Positions 46,459 through 57,076 of a stretch of DNA of 64,000 bases are shown here, in pieces. The notes below the pieces were generated by a model. It searched no databases and was not told the origin of the DNA. It saw only the letters and a list, made by a program, of their open reading frames with translations. A program made the translations under genes and the position numbers. Origin of the DNA: Nectonema munidae (Eukaryota > Nematomorpha > Nectonematoida > Nectonematidae); NCBI GenBank assembly GCA_030549495.1, contig JAUIRK010000893.1, forward strand, positions 744,001 through 808,000, given 5' to 3'. Within the stretch, counting starts at the first letter, position 1. Every line of letters begins with the position of its first letter.

Positions 46459-47095
46459 CATACACATATGACGTCCCCATAAAAAATTGAAACTTGCCTC
46501 CCTGTCTGAGTACATCTAAAAATCAACCCCCCCCCCCCCCCCCTCAGTCGGACGTCCTTTTTAGCTTTACCCCCCCCCCCCCCCCCATCTGACCCTTCGT
46601 ATTAATGATAATATCTTTTTTCCTATATTTAGGTATGAAAAAAAGAAGACTTGATATTTTTATTTAAAATTCATCATCATTTTTAGCTTCTATAAAAGAA
46701 CTGTTTATAAGCAAATCAAAAATGCTAAAAATTGGGCAATCAACTTCTTCATCGCCTACACAATTCGGAATTTCTTCATCTTCTTTTTAAGAAGATAAAC
46801 GAAAGTATTATAAACTATGAAGCTAAGCCATACATCATAAAAAAAATTGGAAAAAATCAGTAGTTTTTTGAATATAAAGAATTTTTTTATCGAATATTGA
46901 TAAAAAAAACGCTAAAAAATCTCGTGACGAAATTGTAAAAATTTGTCATCATATCCTGAAAAACACTTATTCATATGGAAATATCAAAAAAGACGAAGTT
47001 TGGATAATAACTCCCCCATCACGAAGAATCTAAAATTTGTGTGACCCCCCCCCCCCTCCTCTTTTGGGATGACATATATGTATGAAGACTAAATA
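46459..47095. mobile_element. Putative MITE with poly-C blocks
   Basis: The left end reads CATACACATATGACGTCCC and the right end, in reverse complement, CATACATATATGTCATCCC: 16 of 19 bases match. Poly-C runs lie inside both ends (about 46527, 46571 and 47045). The 600-bp interior is AT-rich with no readable protein. I could not define a target duplication. Confidence 0.55.
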
Positions 47096-47179
47096 TATTA
47101 AGAAAATAATTTGCAAAGAAATACTGCAAGTAGAATTTTTATTTTGAAGTTTATATATTTGACATTGATTAATTTTTTG

Positions 47180-47447
47180 ACTGATTCTCATAAAAAATAA
47201 ATATCACCACTAATTAAAATTTTAAATTTCTCTGTCATTTTCAGATAATTTTTTGACAGGTTTGATTGCTTTTTATAAAAATAAAACATCACTACTAAAT
47301 TCAGAATACTTGAAAACGCAGATTTGATATACTTTAATAAAGTGGATCAAGCATATGTGAAATATATACATAACACCAAGTAAAAATCTTTAAAATCTAA
47401 GAAAATAACTTACACTTTGAGTGGACAAATTTTGTCTAACACTAATT
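47180..47447. repeat. Repeat shared with the right end of the 50.8-53.5 kb element
   Basis: Segments TTTTTGACAGGTTTGATTGC and AATATCACCACTAA, and the end GAGTGGACAAATTTTGTCTA then ACACTAATTG, correspond to TCTGACAGGTTTGATTGC at about 53.32 kb and GAGCGGACAAATTTAGTCCA then GCACTAATAGG at about 53.48 kb. This looks like the right end of a relative of that element, with the terminus near 47447. Confidence 0.5.
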
Positions 47448-47914
47448 GAAAGGCATTACAAAGAATTGCGTTTTTATGGCTGCTCCAAATAACCAACAAC
47501 CGAGTTTGTTTCAAGTTACGCGTAATATAAAAATAAAATATATGTACATTATTTGTTCGTAGAGGACGTAATATATTTTCAAATGGAGTCAACTTGTAAG
47601 TGAATCTCTCACTGCGTTAATTAAAAATGGAATTTTTCGATAAATTTAAATACAAAATTCAATACTTCCTATTTACTTTACTTTGGTATTGCAATTTCTT
47701 ACAATAGTATTTCATTTCGACTGAAATAGTTTCACAAAGTATACGATTAGGGGAATTTATTACGTAGTGGTGAAAAATCGCGATCAGTGTTTATTAGGAG
47801 TAAATATTTTTCGTTGTTAGCACATATAGATTCTGCAACTCATCTATATATTTTTATAATAAAACAATGTAACATCATTTATTTTTCAAGATACAAATGA
47901 TTTATTTAAACAGA

Positions 47915-49065
47915 TTATTTAGTGTTTTTGTTCGTAATCTTCTTAACCTTTTGACTCTTCAACAAAATAGAAGCTTTTTTCAAAGACGTCTAAAACAAAA
48001 AGAAAAGATATAAAAGGGCTCTTAAAAAGATATGATTAAAATGGAGCAAACCTTTCTTAAATCTTCTCTGTACCTTCTGTTTTTAAGAACATTATTCATA
48101 CTTTTTAAAACCTTTCTGCTATCTTTCTTTAAAATGATTTTAGAAAAGGAAGTTTTGGGCTTTCTTCTATCTAAAAAATAAAATTTTGGAATATTGTATA
48201 CAAACCAATTGATAGGTTAACTCTTTATCTAATTGGTCCATTTATAAAATTTTAAAGAACACAAATATATGTGCTATTCACAATAGAAAGATACCAATCG
48301 ATCTCATAGTTTTGCACACATAGCAACTGGCAAATTCAACTTATCTACATTCTTTATTGATTTTAGCAAAAAATCTGTGGTTCGAGTTTATTTCACATCG
48401 ATATACAGGCCGAAAAATAAGGTAGATGTTTAAAATAAGATCCTTCTATACATACTGATGCATATGTAAGCTAACGTAGTAGTTTGAAAAATGCGACAAC
48501 TTCAGCAAAATATTGAAACATCACATTTTACAATTCCAATAAATCGGAAAAATTTATTTAAAAATGAGTATTTTTGTTCCTTTAAAATAAAAGGTTTGCC
48601 TAATGGATGATTCAAAACTATATCATTTTACACCTAATTGAAATAGCATACCTTCGTTACATTCAACATATATAGGTTAATAACCAGAGGTAGACCACTG
48701 GAAGTATGAGTACTGGGTGGACATGGATAAAGTAATAAAGTATATAAAACGTATTTGCCATATTTTAATGTTTGTAAATAATTTTTGATAAAGTACTTTT
48801 ATTTTTGATTTGCAAAACAACTCCATTTTCTTTACTGTTTGCTTCAACACCTACAACACGTTTATGAATCAAGCCATTGTATCTGAAGGAATTAAAGGAC
48901 TTTAAATTATTTGGCTCCTGATTTAATGAAAAATAATCAAAACATGAAGAAGAAAAAATCAGTATTTACTTTTGAAAATACAACGCCATTTGTCTTTCTG
49001 GGTTTGAAAATATAGCTAGAATTATTTCTAATTGACATCCACATTAGAGATGAAGAATTATTCAT
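47915..49065 (-). CDS. 60S ribosomal protein L28 (eL28), complete, four exons
   Basis: eL28 is a eukaryote-specific protein of the large ribosomal subunit. Minus-strand exons 49065-48970, 48917-48797, 48170-48052 and 47989-47915 (stop TAA) join in phases 0, 1 and 0 and total 411 nt, 136 aa; the human protein is 137. Exon 1 reads [20 protein letters not shown] (human LQWMVVRNCSSFLIKR). Exon 2 reads [20 protein letters not shown], then [20 protein letters not shown]. Exon 3 ends [17 protein letters not shown]. Exon 4 reads [13 protein letters not shown] and ends with lysine-rich residues. All junctions have GT..AG. On the minus strand AATAAA lies close after the stop (TTTATT at 47901-47906). 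Introns are 52, 626 and 62 bp. There are no disabling changes; divergence from vertebrates is high but the family is certain. Confidence 0.95.
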
Positions 49066-49252
49066 TGTTGTAAATCTTTATAACCTATAGTAAAGTATAA
49101 AAAATAAATTACAAAATGAACTTACATTTTTTAATTTTCTGGTTTGTTATCGTAATAATTAGCGGCAAGGTAATAGGATAGACATCCGTTGAAAAAATGC
49201 AGAGAGGGGCATTGATATAGAAATCACTGTAGAAGAGATGTCTAAGGCAGTA

Positions 49253-50040
49253 GCGTAGCTACGGGGCATGGATGGAACGTGCGCTATACGAGAAGATGGT
49301 TACCCCCAGGTGCCCAACCACAGGCCTCAACGGGTGTTGAGAATAGATGCGCACAACTTTAAAAAAGTTTAAAACTAACAAAAAAATACTAAAATTATTC
49401 TCATATTTTTTTATATCAATTTAAAGTAAGCTTGATCGCAAAATACAAAAGCATCCACACATTTTCAATTTTTTTGTGATATCTATGCATAGCTGGAGCA
49501 ATAGGAAGCAAATCAAAATAAGTCACAGAACACCCGTCAGACCGTACATCAGCTCAAGTGTTCAGCAGGAACCACAATGTTTCTCATTGGTCTTAAGATC
49601 ATTGCGAAGTACTTAGCAAAGCCAGTGACTCAACAGGTACAGGTAGTCAACATGGATATTATGGGAACCCAAGATCACATTGGCCTATTGATGAAGGCTT
49701 TCCAAGATAACCGAAATAAAGCAGACCGTATATTCTCAGAAGATATCATAGCTGAAGTGAAGATATTGGCATAGAATGATTAGGCACCACTCTGTTCCCT
49801 GTCTTGAGCAAGGCTATCGTCATTGAACTGACTCTGCCTGCAACATCATGTACAGTGGGGAAGTCTTAACACAATGCGCAGAGTTAGGATGAACAATGAG
49901 TCATGAACGTCTATCAGGCCTTTGTATGCTTAGTGTCCACCGTGATAAAGTGAAAAGCCAGATTATAGAAAAAATGAACAAAGTGATTGACACGTTTGAC
50001 AAAAATCCTAGACGACTCCAATTCCGGTTCCAACAATAGT
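49253..50040 (+). pseudogene. hAT transposase fossil, C-terminal part (ZBED/ZMYM-like)
   Basis: CAGTAGCGTAGCTACGGGGC at 49255 resembles a hAT left terminus. The open frame 49577-49774 may be a middle section (LMKAFQDNRNKADRIF is not diagnostic). From about 49.82 kb the dimerisation domain is readable across frame changes: LTLPATSCTV, NTMRRVR, and then MSHERLSGLCMLSVHRDKV and VIDTFDKNPRRLQFRFQQ up to a stop at about 50038. The SHERLSGL..L..HRD pattern is typical for hAT C-termini. It is strongly degraded, with no right terminus found. Confidence 0.6.
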
Positions 50041-50949
50041 ATTAGTAATAATAAAGAAACCTGAGTAATGATATAATTACGGCATTAAAGCGTGAATAAA
50101 TGTATAAGTTTTTTTTTCATTTTCCAACTATATTTTTTTTATTCATTTTCCATTTCGTTGAATTATTATTGGAAAAGCAGTTGTATGCAAGGCAGAATAG
50201 ATAACGTTGTAGTACCAAAGACAGGCAACTATCTATATAATCTGACCCACTACTACAAAAGAGATAAAATTAGATTATTCAAATCTGGCTAAAAGAATCG
50301 AGGGTAACCTTGCCAATCCCAATCTTGGAGTTGTTGAATTAGTCTCGGGGAATTTAAAACTTTCTTCGATCACAGCCCTCCACGCTGAGGATTAAGGTGG
50401 AGGGTATGAATTAGGTTATATCAAAAGATAATAATTTACATCTGGCTGGGGAATTAGAGTCGGACAAATGAGCCAGTCTCTTGAATATGGCTATGAATTA
50501 TGAATGAAACACTTGAATCGTCTGTTGCGCATTGAAGTAAAAGAAGGCTATAGCTATCTGATCAATCGAGGCTTATTTTTAGATAAAATTAAGGTGCTCA
50601 AACGTCAAGTTTATTATTATAAAAAAAATTTACGATCATTATTTACGATCATTTATTTTTATATCACATTTAATATAAAGGTATTAGCGATAAGTCTTAT
50701 TTTTATATCATTGTTATTGTAATTACTGACTTTAAAGGTAAAAAAACATTAAACGGAATTTTTTATGATCAACATTGTGCACAATACATGGGCTAACCCT
50801 ATTAGTGCTGAGGAGATGGAAGGGAACGTTCCCCCTTCACTAAAAAATTAATTGTACAAAATTGGCTGTTTCATATCCCTTCAAATTTTGTGATGAATGA
50901 CCCTTTCATGTCCAAAACTGTCAATCAAAATTAAAAAATTTCAGCAAAA

Positions 50950-51750
50950 TTTTTATCTGTAGTTAGCCTTATAACTTAGGGTCTATATTATATGCTACCT
51001 TGAAAATGTATAATTATATACAGTTTTGAACGCATAACACTTTATATATTTAATTTTTCCAATAATCAATGGCTACTTTTTAGAAAATTTCAATCAAAAT
51101 TTTGATTAATCATAAATATATCTAATAAAATATTCCTTTAAATTTTACATAAAATATGTTTTTATACTAAATCGGCAATGCTGGTTTCATTTTTGGACTC
51201 ATTTTTTACATTCAGGATGCGAAAATACCTATAAGTGTTAATCAAATTTGCGGTTTACTTTTAAAAATTGTCTTCAAAAACATTTATTCAAATTTTACAA
51301 TGAAATATGTATTTATACCAAATCGATCATCCTGTTTTCATTTCTGAACTCATTTTTCACATTTAGAGGCCTTAAAATATCTGTCAATGGCAATCAAATT
51401 TGAAGTTTACGTCTGAAAACTATCTCCAAAAATATTCTGTCTAATTTTACATGAAATATATGTTTTTATACCAAATCAACCAAGATAGTTATATTTCTGA
51501 AACCAGGTTTTGCATTTAGATGGTTTAAAATGTCTGAAAGTGTCAATCAAATGTTTGATTTACGTCTAATGTTAACAGAAATATTTTTGAAATTTAAATA
51601 AAATATCAGTTTATATGGCAAATGGAAGAAGTTGGTTTAATTTTTAGATTCAGGTTTGGCATTTATGGTTTTAAAATATCTAAAGCTTCAATCAAATTTG
51701 CGGTTTACTTCTAGATACTGTCTTCAAAAATATTTTCAAAAAAACATTCA
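50950..51750. repeat. Diverged tandem repeat, unit about 150 bp
   Basis: The phrase TTTATACCAAATCG and variants recur at about 51160, 51311, 51465 and 51610; each is followed by CATTT-x-GGACTCA-like and AATCAAATTTGCGGTTTACT phrases. The spacing is about 145-155 bp, with units roughly 65-80% alike by eye. At least four units are visible and a fifth is likely at the left. It lies within the TIR-bounded element. Confidence 0.7.
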
Positions 51751-51929
51751 TATGCAATTCGGAGTTCAAACGATATGGCGAGAGTCAAGCAACTACTTTA
51801 CTGACTGCTATTTTTGTTTAACGAAATTTCATATAAAACTCGCCATTCTGTAAAATATCTAGAAGTTGAGCAGTTTTAAAACTAGTTCCTCATAATTCTA
51901 TAAATTATCCAATACCAATAACACATTAC

Positions 51930-53000
51930 ACAGTTGAAGAACAAGAACATTCAACTTCGGTTTCCATTTATGATTCTGACAATGGCTACCAGGCTGAAAA
52001 GGATATACATAAATAATGAGGATCTTTCTGACCTTGTCCGAGATTTGGTTTTAACAAAAGGTTAGGCCGAATTACTCTGTTCACGTCTCAAGGAATTTAA
52101 TTTGATGGCACGTGACACAACTACTTACAGGCATAAGAAACTTGTTAAATTCTTCGCGATGAATGACACACTTTGCTACTGCTCGGACATTGAGGGACTT
52201 GTGGCAAGCCTTGGGATTGAACACTTCACTGAAGCATGGCAATTGTTTATTAATTCATCTTGAAAGCAATATTATTGCACAATGGTAACAAAAATGCATC
52301 AATTCCTGTGGGATATTCTATTCATCTTAAAGAAACTTATGAAGGATCTCACTTCTTCTTGAAAAAATAAAGTATCGTCAATATAAATGGTTCATCTGTG
52401 GTGATTTGAAGGTTGTTACCATTTTAAGGGGCTTGCAGACAGGATACACAAAGTACTGCTGTTTTATTTGCGAATGGGACAGCAGAGATAGAAACCAGCA
52501 CTACGTGAAAAAGATTTGGCCAATTAGAAATTCATTTCAACCAGGTGAGAAAAATGTTATTCGTATGCCATTGATTCAAAAAAATAAAGGGCTCATGCCA
52601 CCTCTCCACATCAAGTTGGGCCTCATGAAGAATTTTGTAAAGACGCTAATTATTGAATCAGAAGCTTTCAAATATTTATGCAAAATGTTCCCAAAGTTGA
52701 GTTACGCTCATATAAAAAAGGGAGTGTTAATAGCTTCACAAATAAAAAAAAGTGATTGATGATACAACCTACCAGCCCTTATTGAAGTATGTTGAAAAAA
52801 GCATGGACGGGCTTTAAATCTATTGTGGCTAATTTCCTTGGCAATAATGTTCTATTGCCTATGTTCAAATTGTAGAAAACTGCATCAGTGCCTATAAATA
52901 ATCCAAATATGTCACTGGAGATACATATCCTCAACTCTCATCTTGATTTCGTCACTGAATTTTATAGCATATGAGATTTTTAATTTTATAATAAATAATT
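51930..53000 (+). pseudogene. Uncharacterised repetitive protein family, N-terminal and central part
   Basis: Readable stretches in order are a leader near 51.95 kb (VSIYDSDNGYQAEK), DLVRDLVLTKG and ELLCSRLKEFNLMARD near 52.04-52.11 kb, then CYCSDIEGLVASLGIEHFTE and AWQLFINSS near 52.17-52.26 kb. The open frame 52406-52759 holds GLQTGYTKYCCFICEWDSRD, PGEKNVIRMPL and LPPLHIKLG-like (MPPLHIKLGLMKNFVK) motifs. Lower-quality sequence continues to about 53.0 kb. CxxC pairs (CCFIC) and the PPLHIKLGLMKNFVK core are the family signature as I know it from uncharacterised, multi-copy arthropod proteins. I cannot name a superfamily. It is broken in several places. Confidence 0.6.
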
Positions 53001-53509
53001 ATCATATAAATCCTTTTATTTTCTTCTTTTTTTACTTATGTAACAATAAAATAAATGAATTATAATTTTTTAAAGTCTTATATCACAAAAATGGTGGGTT
53101 AAAGTGAAAAAGGGATCATATAAAAAAGGGAAAAATAAAAAAAAGGGTCATATATAAATCACTTTTTAAACAGGTTTGATTGATTTTCATAAAAAAAATG
53201 AATATCACCACTGAATTCAGCATATTTGAAAATGGGTATACATGTGTAAAAAACTTTATATAATTATTTAAATAAAAAGTTCCTTTTTGAGATGAGCTGT
53301 CACCTTTAGATCAATTTTCTGACAGGTTTGATTGCTTTTCATAAAAAAATTAATATCACCACTGAATTCAGCATATTTGAAATATATATGTAGTAACATT
53401 AAAAATATTTATAAAAACTTATTGATATCTGAGAAAATAGGGGGTGGGGCACTTTACGCACCTCCCAGCACTTGAGCGGACAAATTTAGTCCAGCACTAA
53501 TAGGGTTAA

Positions 53510-54560
53510 GAGACATATGACCTGTTTCGGTCGGTTCATAATTTGTTATACGGTTGAGTTTCAAACACTTTTAAAATAAATTTAATAAAGTTGCCCCCCC
53601 CCCCCCTCCCGAAATAATTTTAAGGATGTGCGCCTCTGATACAACAAATAGCGAAAAAGATTGTTGTAATTTAAAATTGTAAATTAAAATTTGAGTAATC
53701 CCCAGAAGTTGTGATTTAATAGTCTAAACTTTATTTTCTTACAGCATTATATTTTTTGATAATAAAAAAATTGTATTTCAAAATTTCAAGAATCTCCTCC
53801 CCTGGAAAAAATATTTTATATTGCTATATACCAGGGTTTTTCACCCTTTTTGTTTAAATCGCTGATTAAGATTGAGGAAAATTTTAAAATCGCCCGTTTT
53901 GAAGTAAAAAAAAAGAGAAATTCTGACATTTAAATATTTGTACAAACAATTAGCTTGATTATCCCATGGTTAAGAAACACTGATTACATAAAAACATGTG
54001 CCTCAAATATAACAACAAACATAAAAAATATATAATCAACGAGTTTATATATGAAGATTTTTCATTACATATTTGTATACAATAGCCGTTTTTAAAATAT
54101 ATATAAAAAAATAATCTAAATTCTAAGATATAAAATATGTCTCATAATAAAAATAGATTTATAAATCAGTGCATTATCTATTCCGATAGTGAGTTGAAAT
54201 TTCCAATTTCTTGTCAAAACGAGCAAAAAATTGACCCAAAAAATTTTTACTGGAAAATTGATTAAAAAAAGAATATAGCATCCATTAATCCTTTTAAAAA
54301 ATAACAGCTAGCAAAATTCAAAGATATTCCTGCTTTTTTTATCAGAATTTAGGATAAAAAATATCCAAATTTCATTTAGATAGTTTAAAATAATGCTCTT
54401 ATGAAGAATAAATTTGTGATTATAAATTAAATTTATAAATGGTAGAATTATTTTTTGAATAATTTGACGAAAATACCTATGAAAATTAGGAAAGGGGATG
54501 ATGTTATTTAAGGAACGAAATAGAGTTTAAAAATAAAATTAAAAAAATTTTTAATTTATT
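53510..54560. other. Intergenic; lone right end of the hAT-like element, hAT MITE-like patch
   Basis: GGATGTGCGCCTCTG at about 53624-53638, preceded by a poly-C tract (53592), is the right end of the CAGGGGCGCACATCC element family; no matching left end is nearby. CCAGGGTTTTTCACCC near 53.83 kb and TTAAGAAACACTG near 53.98 kb could be the two ends of a small hAT MITE of about 150 bp. The rest is AT-rich. Confidence 0.45.
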
Positions 54561-54566
54561 ATTTAC

Positions 54567-54725
54567 CATTTTCCAAAAGATACAGCCTGAAAATTTTCCA
54601 CTTAATGTGCCATTTCATTGCTCTACTAATTTTTATATTGGATTTATTCATGAACCACCATGGTCTGCTATGTCTAAACTTTTTTTGAAACATGGGGCTT
54701 TTTAATTTAAAAGGCCTTAGTAAGT
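54567..54725 (-). CDS. Candidate orphan exon, unrecognised basic protein
   Basis: On the minus strand a 159-nt open segment follows the acceptor TTTATTAG and ends at ATG|GTAAAT, a good donor, with phases 2 and 1. It reads LLRPFKLKSPMFQKKF, HSRPWWFMNKSNIKIS and KWHIKWKIFRLYLLEN. It is very basic and Trp-rich, as in some mitochondrial ribosomal proteins, but I recognise no family and found no partner exon within reach. It could be a chance frame. Confidence 0.25.
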
Positions 54726-55779
54726 CTAATAAACTAAATGAAAAAAAATTATCTTTATTCAAAAAAGTGTAGATGTTTATTTTACAATAAAATAATATAT
54801 TTTTATATAAAATATGAATTTTTCACAAAATTTATTCCAATTTTAAGGATTTTTGATTTTGCTAATAATTATTTATAATAAATATAACAAATAAATAACT
54901 TATTATTTCAATCAGTATTTCATGCTGTTGGACAATAAATATAAAGAAAAAATTGCTGTTGTTATTTTTATATGAATATGCTTAAAAAATTTAATTTAAA
55001 TCAGCAGAGGTTAGACTGGTTCCTCATAGAAGAAAAACCTGTCTATGCTTTCTTCAAATATGTGTTATTATTTCCTCCTTCTCCAAACATATTTTCTTTA
55101 AATTAAAACCACAAATAACTGTTATTAAACATCCTCAAATACAAGAATATAGCCTAACATAAAAAAAGTTCTTTGAGTCACAGCTAACCAATGCATTAAA
55201 ATTCAACGCCCTTTTTAAAAGAAGAAAAAATTTCGTAATTTTAACAGAAAACCAGAATGAGCAGACAAAATCCTATGTAAAGCATAAAATTTGTATTAAA
55301 AAACATTTATAAAGTCAAATTATTTTTATTTTTACCGTTGATTTTAATAACGATTGCCTATTTTGCTTTATCTCACAATTTGATATATTAAAAAATATCA
55401 AGGCATAAATAATATTTCATTGTAGGATAGATCAAAAGATTATAATTTTACAGAACGTTAAATAATAAAAATTTATTCATAAAAGTTTTATGGTATATAT
55501 ACTCAGTTTTAATATATCTTTAGTTTTGCTTTTTCTAAAAAACATTAACTTATAATTATAGATGTACAGATTCTATAATTTTTGCCGATTCCGATACTAA
55601 TGTCGATTTTTTCACAATTACAGATACCGATTCATTTGAAAAATCTTAAAAAATTATTTATATTTTATAAAGAAAATAATATCTTCGATAAATTACATAG
55701 ATATTTAAATTATTCAAAACAAAGCCTAGACAATAAATAATTAACATTAGCAATCATTTCTCAATTAAACAATATTGGT

Positions 55780-56440
55780 GTTCCGCCCATTACTCTTCAT
55801 TTGAGAATTTTTTGGTCGCTAAAAATCGTCACAACATATCTTAACACCCGTCTTTCCATTAATCACCTTTCAAACATCCATAAATAACTAAATTACAAAT
55901 AAATGGCTTTACACAAACAACATACCTAACCCTATCCCAATTTGCACTAAATAAAAACATTACTCTTCCTCGCAAAATAATAAGATGGTTCACCCCACAT
56001 TTCCCATGTTATGACTACTTCTATAATTTTAATTTACCCTCCAATCCTTTTTGCACCTTAGGCTGCCATCATATTGAAACTCCAATACACATTATTCTCA
56101 ACGATCCAATATTTTCATCTGAACGGACCAAACTCATTGAAAAAGCATATATATATTTTTAAGATCTTCCCTCCTCTCTAATATACTTCCTATCATACTC
56201 CAAGATCATTCAATACATCTCTCTCTTCCTTAATATAATAGATACCCAACATATGGATAATCATACACAAGCAACCTAGATCATAATTTCTACCTCCAAA
56301 CTAAAATTTTCTTACTTCTATTTTGTATAATAAACTCACTTCCCATCCTTAATAATACCCAAGTTAGCAAATGACGCAAGAATAAAAACCTACGTTGGAA
56401 AGTGCTTAAATATCTCCTACCTACTTACCTTACATTATAA
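55780..56440 (+). mobile_element. 5'-truncated RNase H LINE, C-terminal fragment
   Basis: From about 55.97 kb the plus strand reads LPRKIIRWFTPHFPCYDYF, then NPFCTLGCHHIETPIHIIL, matching the C-terminal zinc-knuckle region of the larger LINE at 57.1-59.8 kb (IIRWLSSHCHCNAYF; ETPIHILFYCP). The 3' end has the same AAAGTGCTTAAATATCTC and a CTACCTACTTACC tail. It lies between stretches of a GATTCCGATTC-type repeat (55.59-55.63 and 56.50-56.55 kb), which it probably split. Confidence 0.7.
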
Positions 56441-57034
56441 ATGAGTTCATAAATATTAATTTTGATAAAATGAAAGAATCAGGTACTTTAATTTTTTGTC
56501 TATACCGATTCCGATTCTTCAAAAAATAGCACATTCTACCGATGCTAATGTGAATGTCAACTAACTCTTTATTTTCAAAAATAGCTATAATTTATGGCCT
56601 AATAGCAAGCAATCAATCAATTTGTGATTTTTTTGAAAGAAAAATCGGTTTAAACTATATATTTCAAACTTTTGATTAAAAAAAATTTCAAAAAACAAAC
56701 TTAGAAGTTTGTTCATGAAACGCAAACGCAGCATATCACTTCAAGAAATTATATGATTTTATTTTTAGAACAACACGTTCTTTAATTAAGTATAAAATAT
56801 ATATCTTTGTATATTTATTACACATGAATACTCTTTTATCATCCATTCCAAATTGAGGACAAAAACTTTTCAAAAGTTTTTAATTTCCTATTAGCATGAT
56901 TTAACTTTAAAATAAAAAACCAGAAAAGTTAATCTTATTTATTTGAAATTTAAAAAAGATTAATGGATTATTAAATTATATATTTTGTAAAAAGTTTTTA
57001 TTAAGATACTGAAATATATCATCATTCATAAGTC

Positions 57035-57076
57035 GATAAGTGTTTTCATTGAGAATTTACAATTGTGCCGCTTATG
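57035..57076 (-). repeat. tRNA-derived SINE, 3' fragment (copy 4)
   Basis: In reverse complement, CATAAGCGGCACAATTG followed by ATTCTCAATGAAAACA matches the tail of the SINE copies at 60.72 and 62.34 kb. It abuts the start of the RNase H LINE. Confidence 0.55.

Larger units (their letters stand above)
50794..53509. mobile_element. TIR-bounded TTAA-type element carrying an uncharacterised protein gene
   Basis: The left end reads TAACCCTATTAGTGCTG at 50794 and the right end reads the exact reverse complement, CAGCACTAATAGGGTTA, followed by A at 53509; 17 of 17 bases match. TTAA is intact at the right edge (53506-53509) and is CTAA at the left. CCCT-type ends next to TTAA fit a piggyBac-type transposition mechanism. 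The 2.7-kb interior has, left to right, a diverged tandem repeat (about 50.95-51.75 kb) and a broken gene (51.9-53.0 kb) that does not resemble a piggyBac transposase, then a block repeated at 47.2-47.45 kb. Confidence 0.75.
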
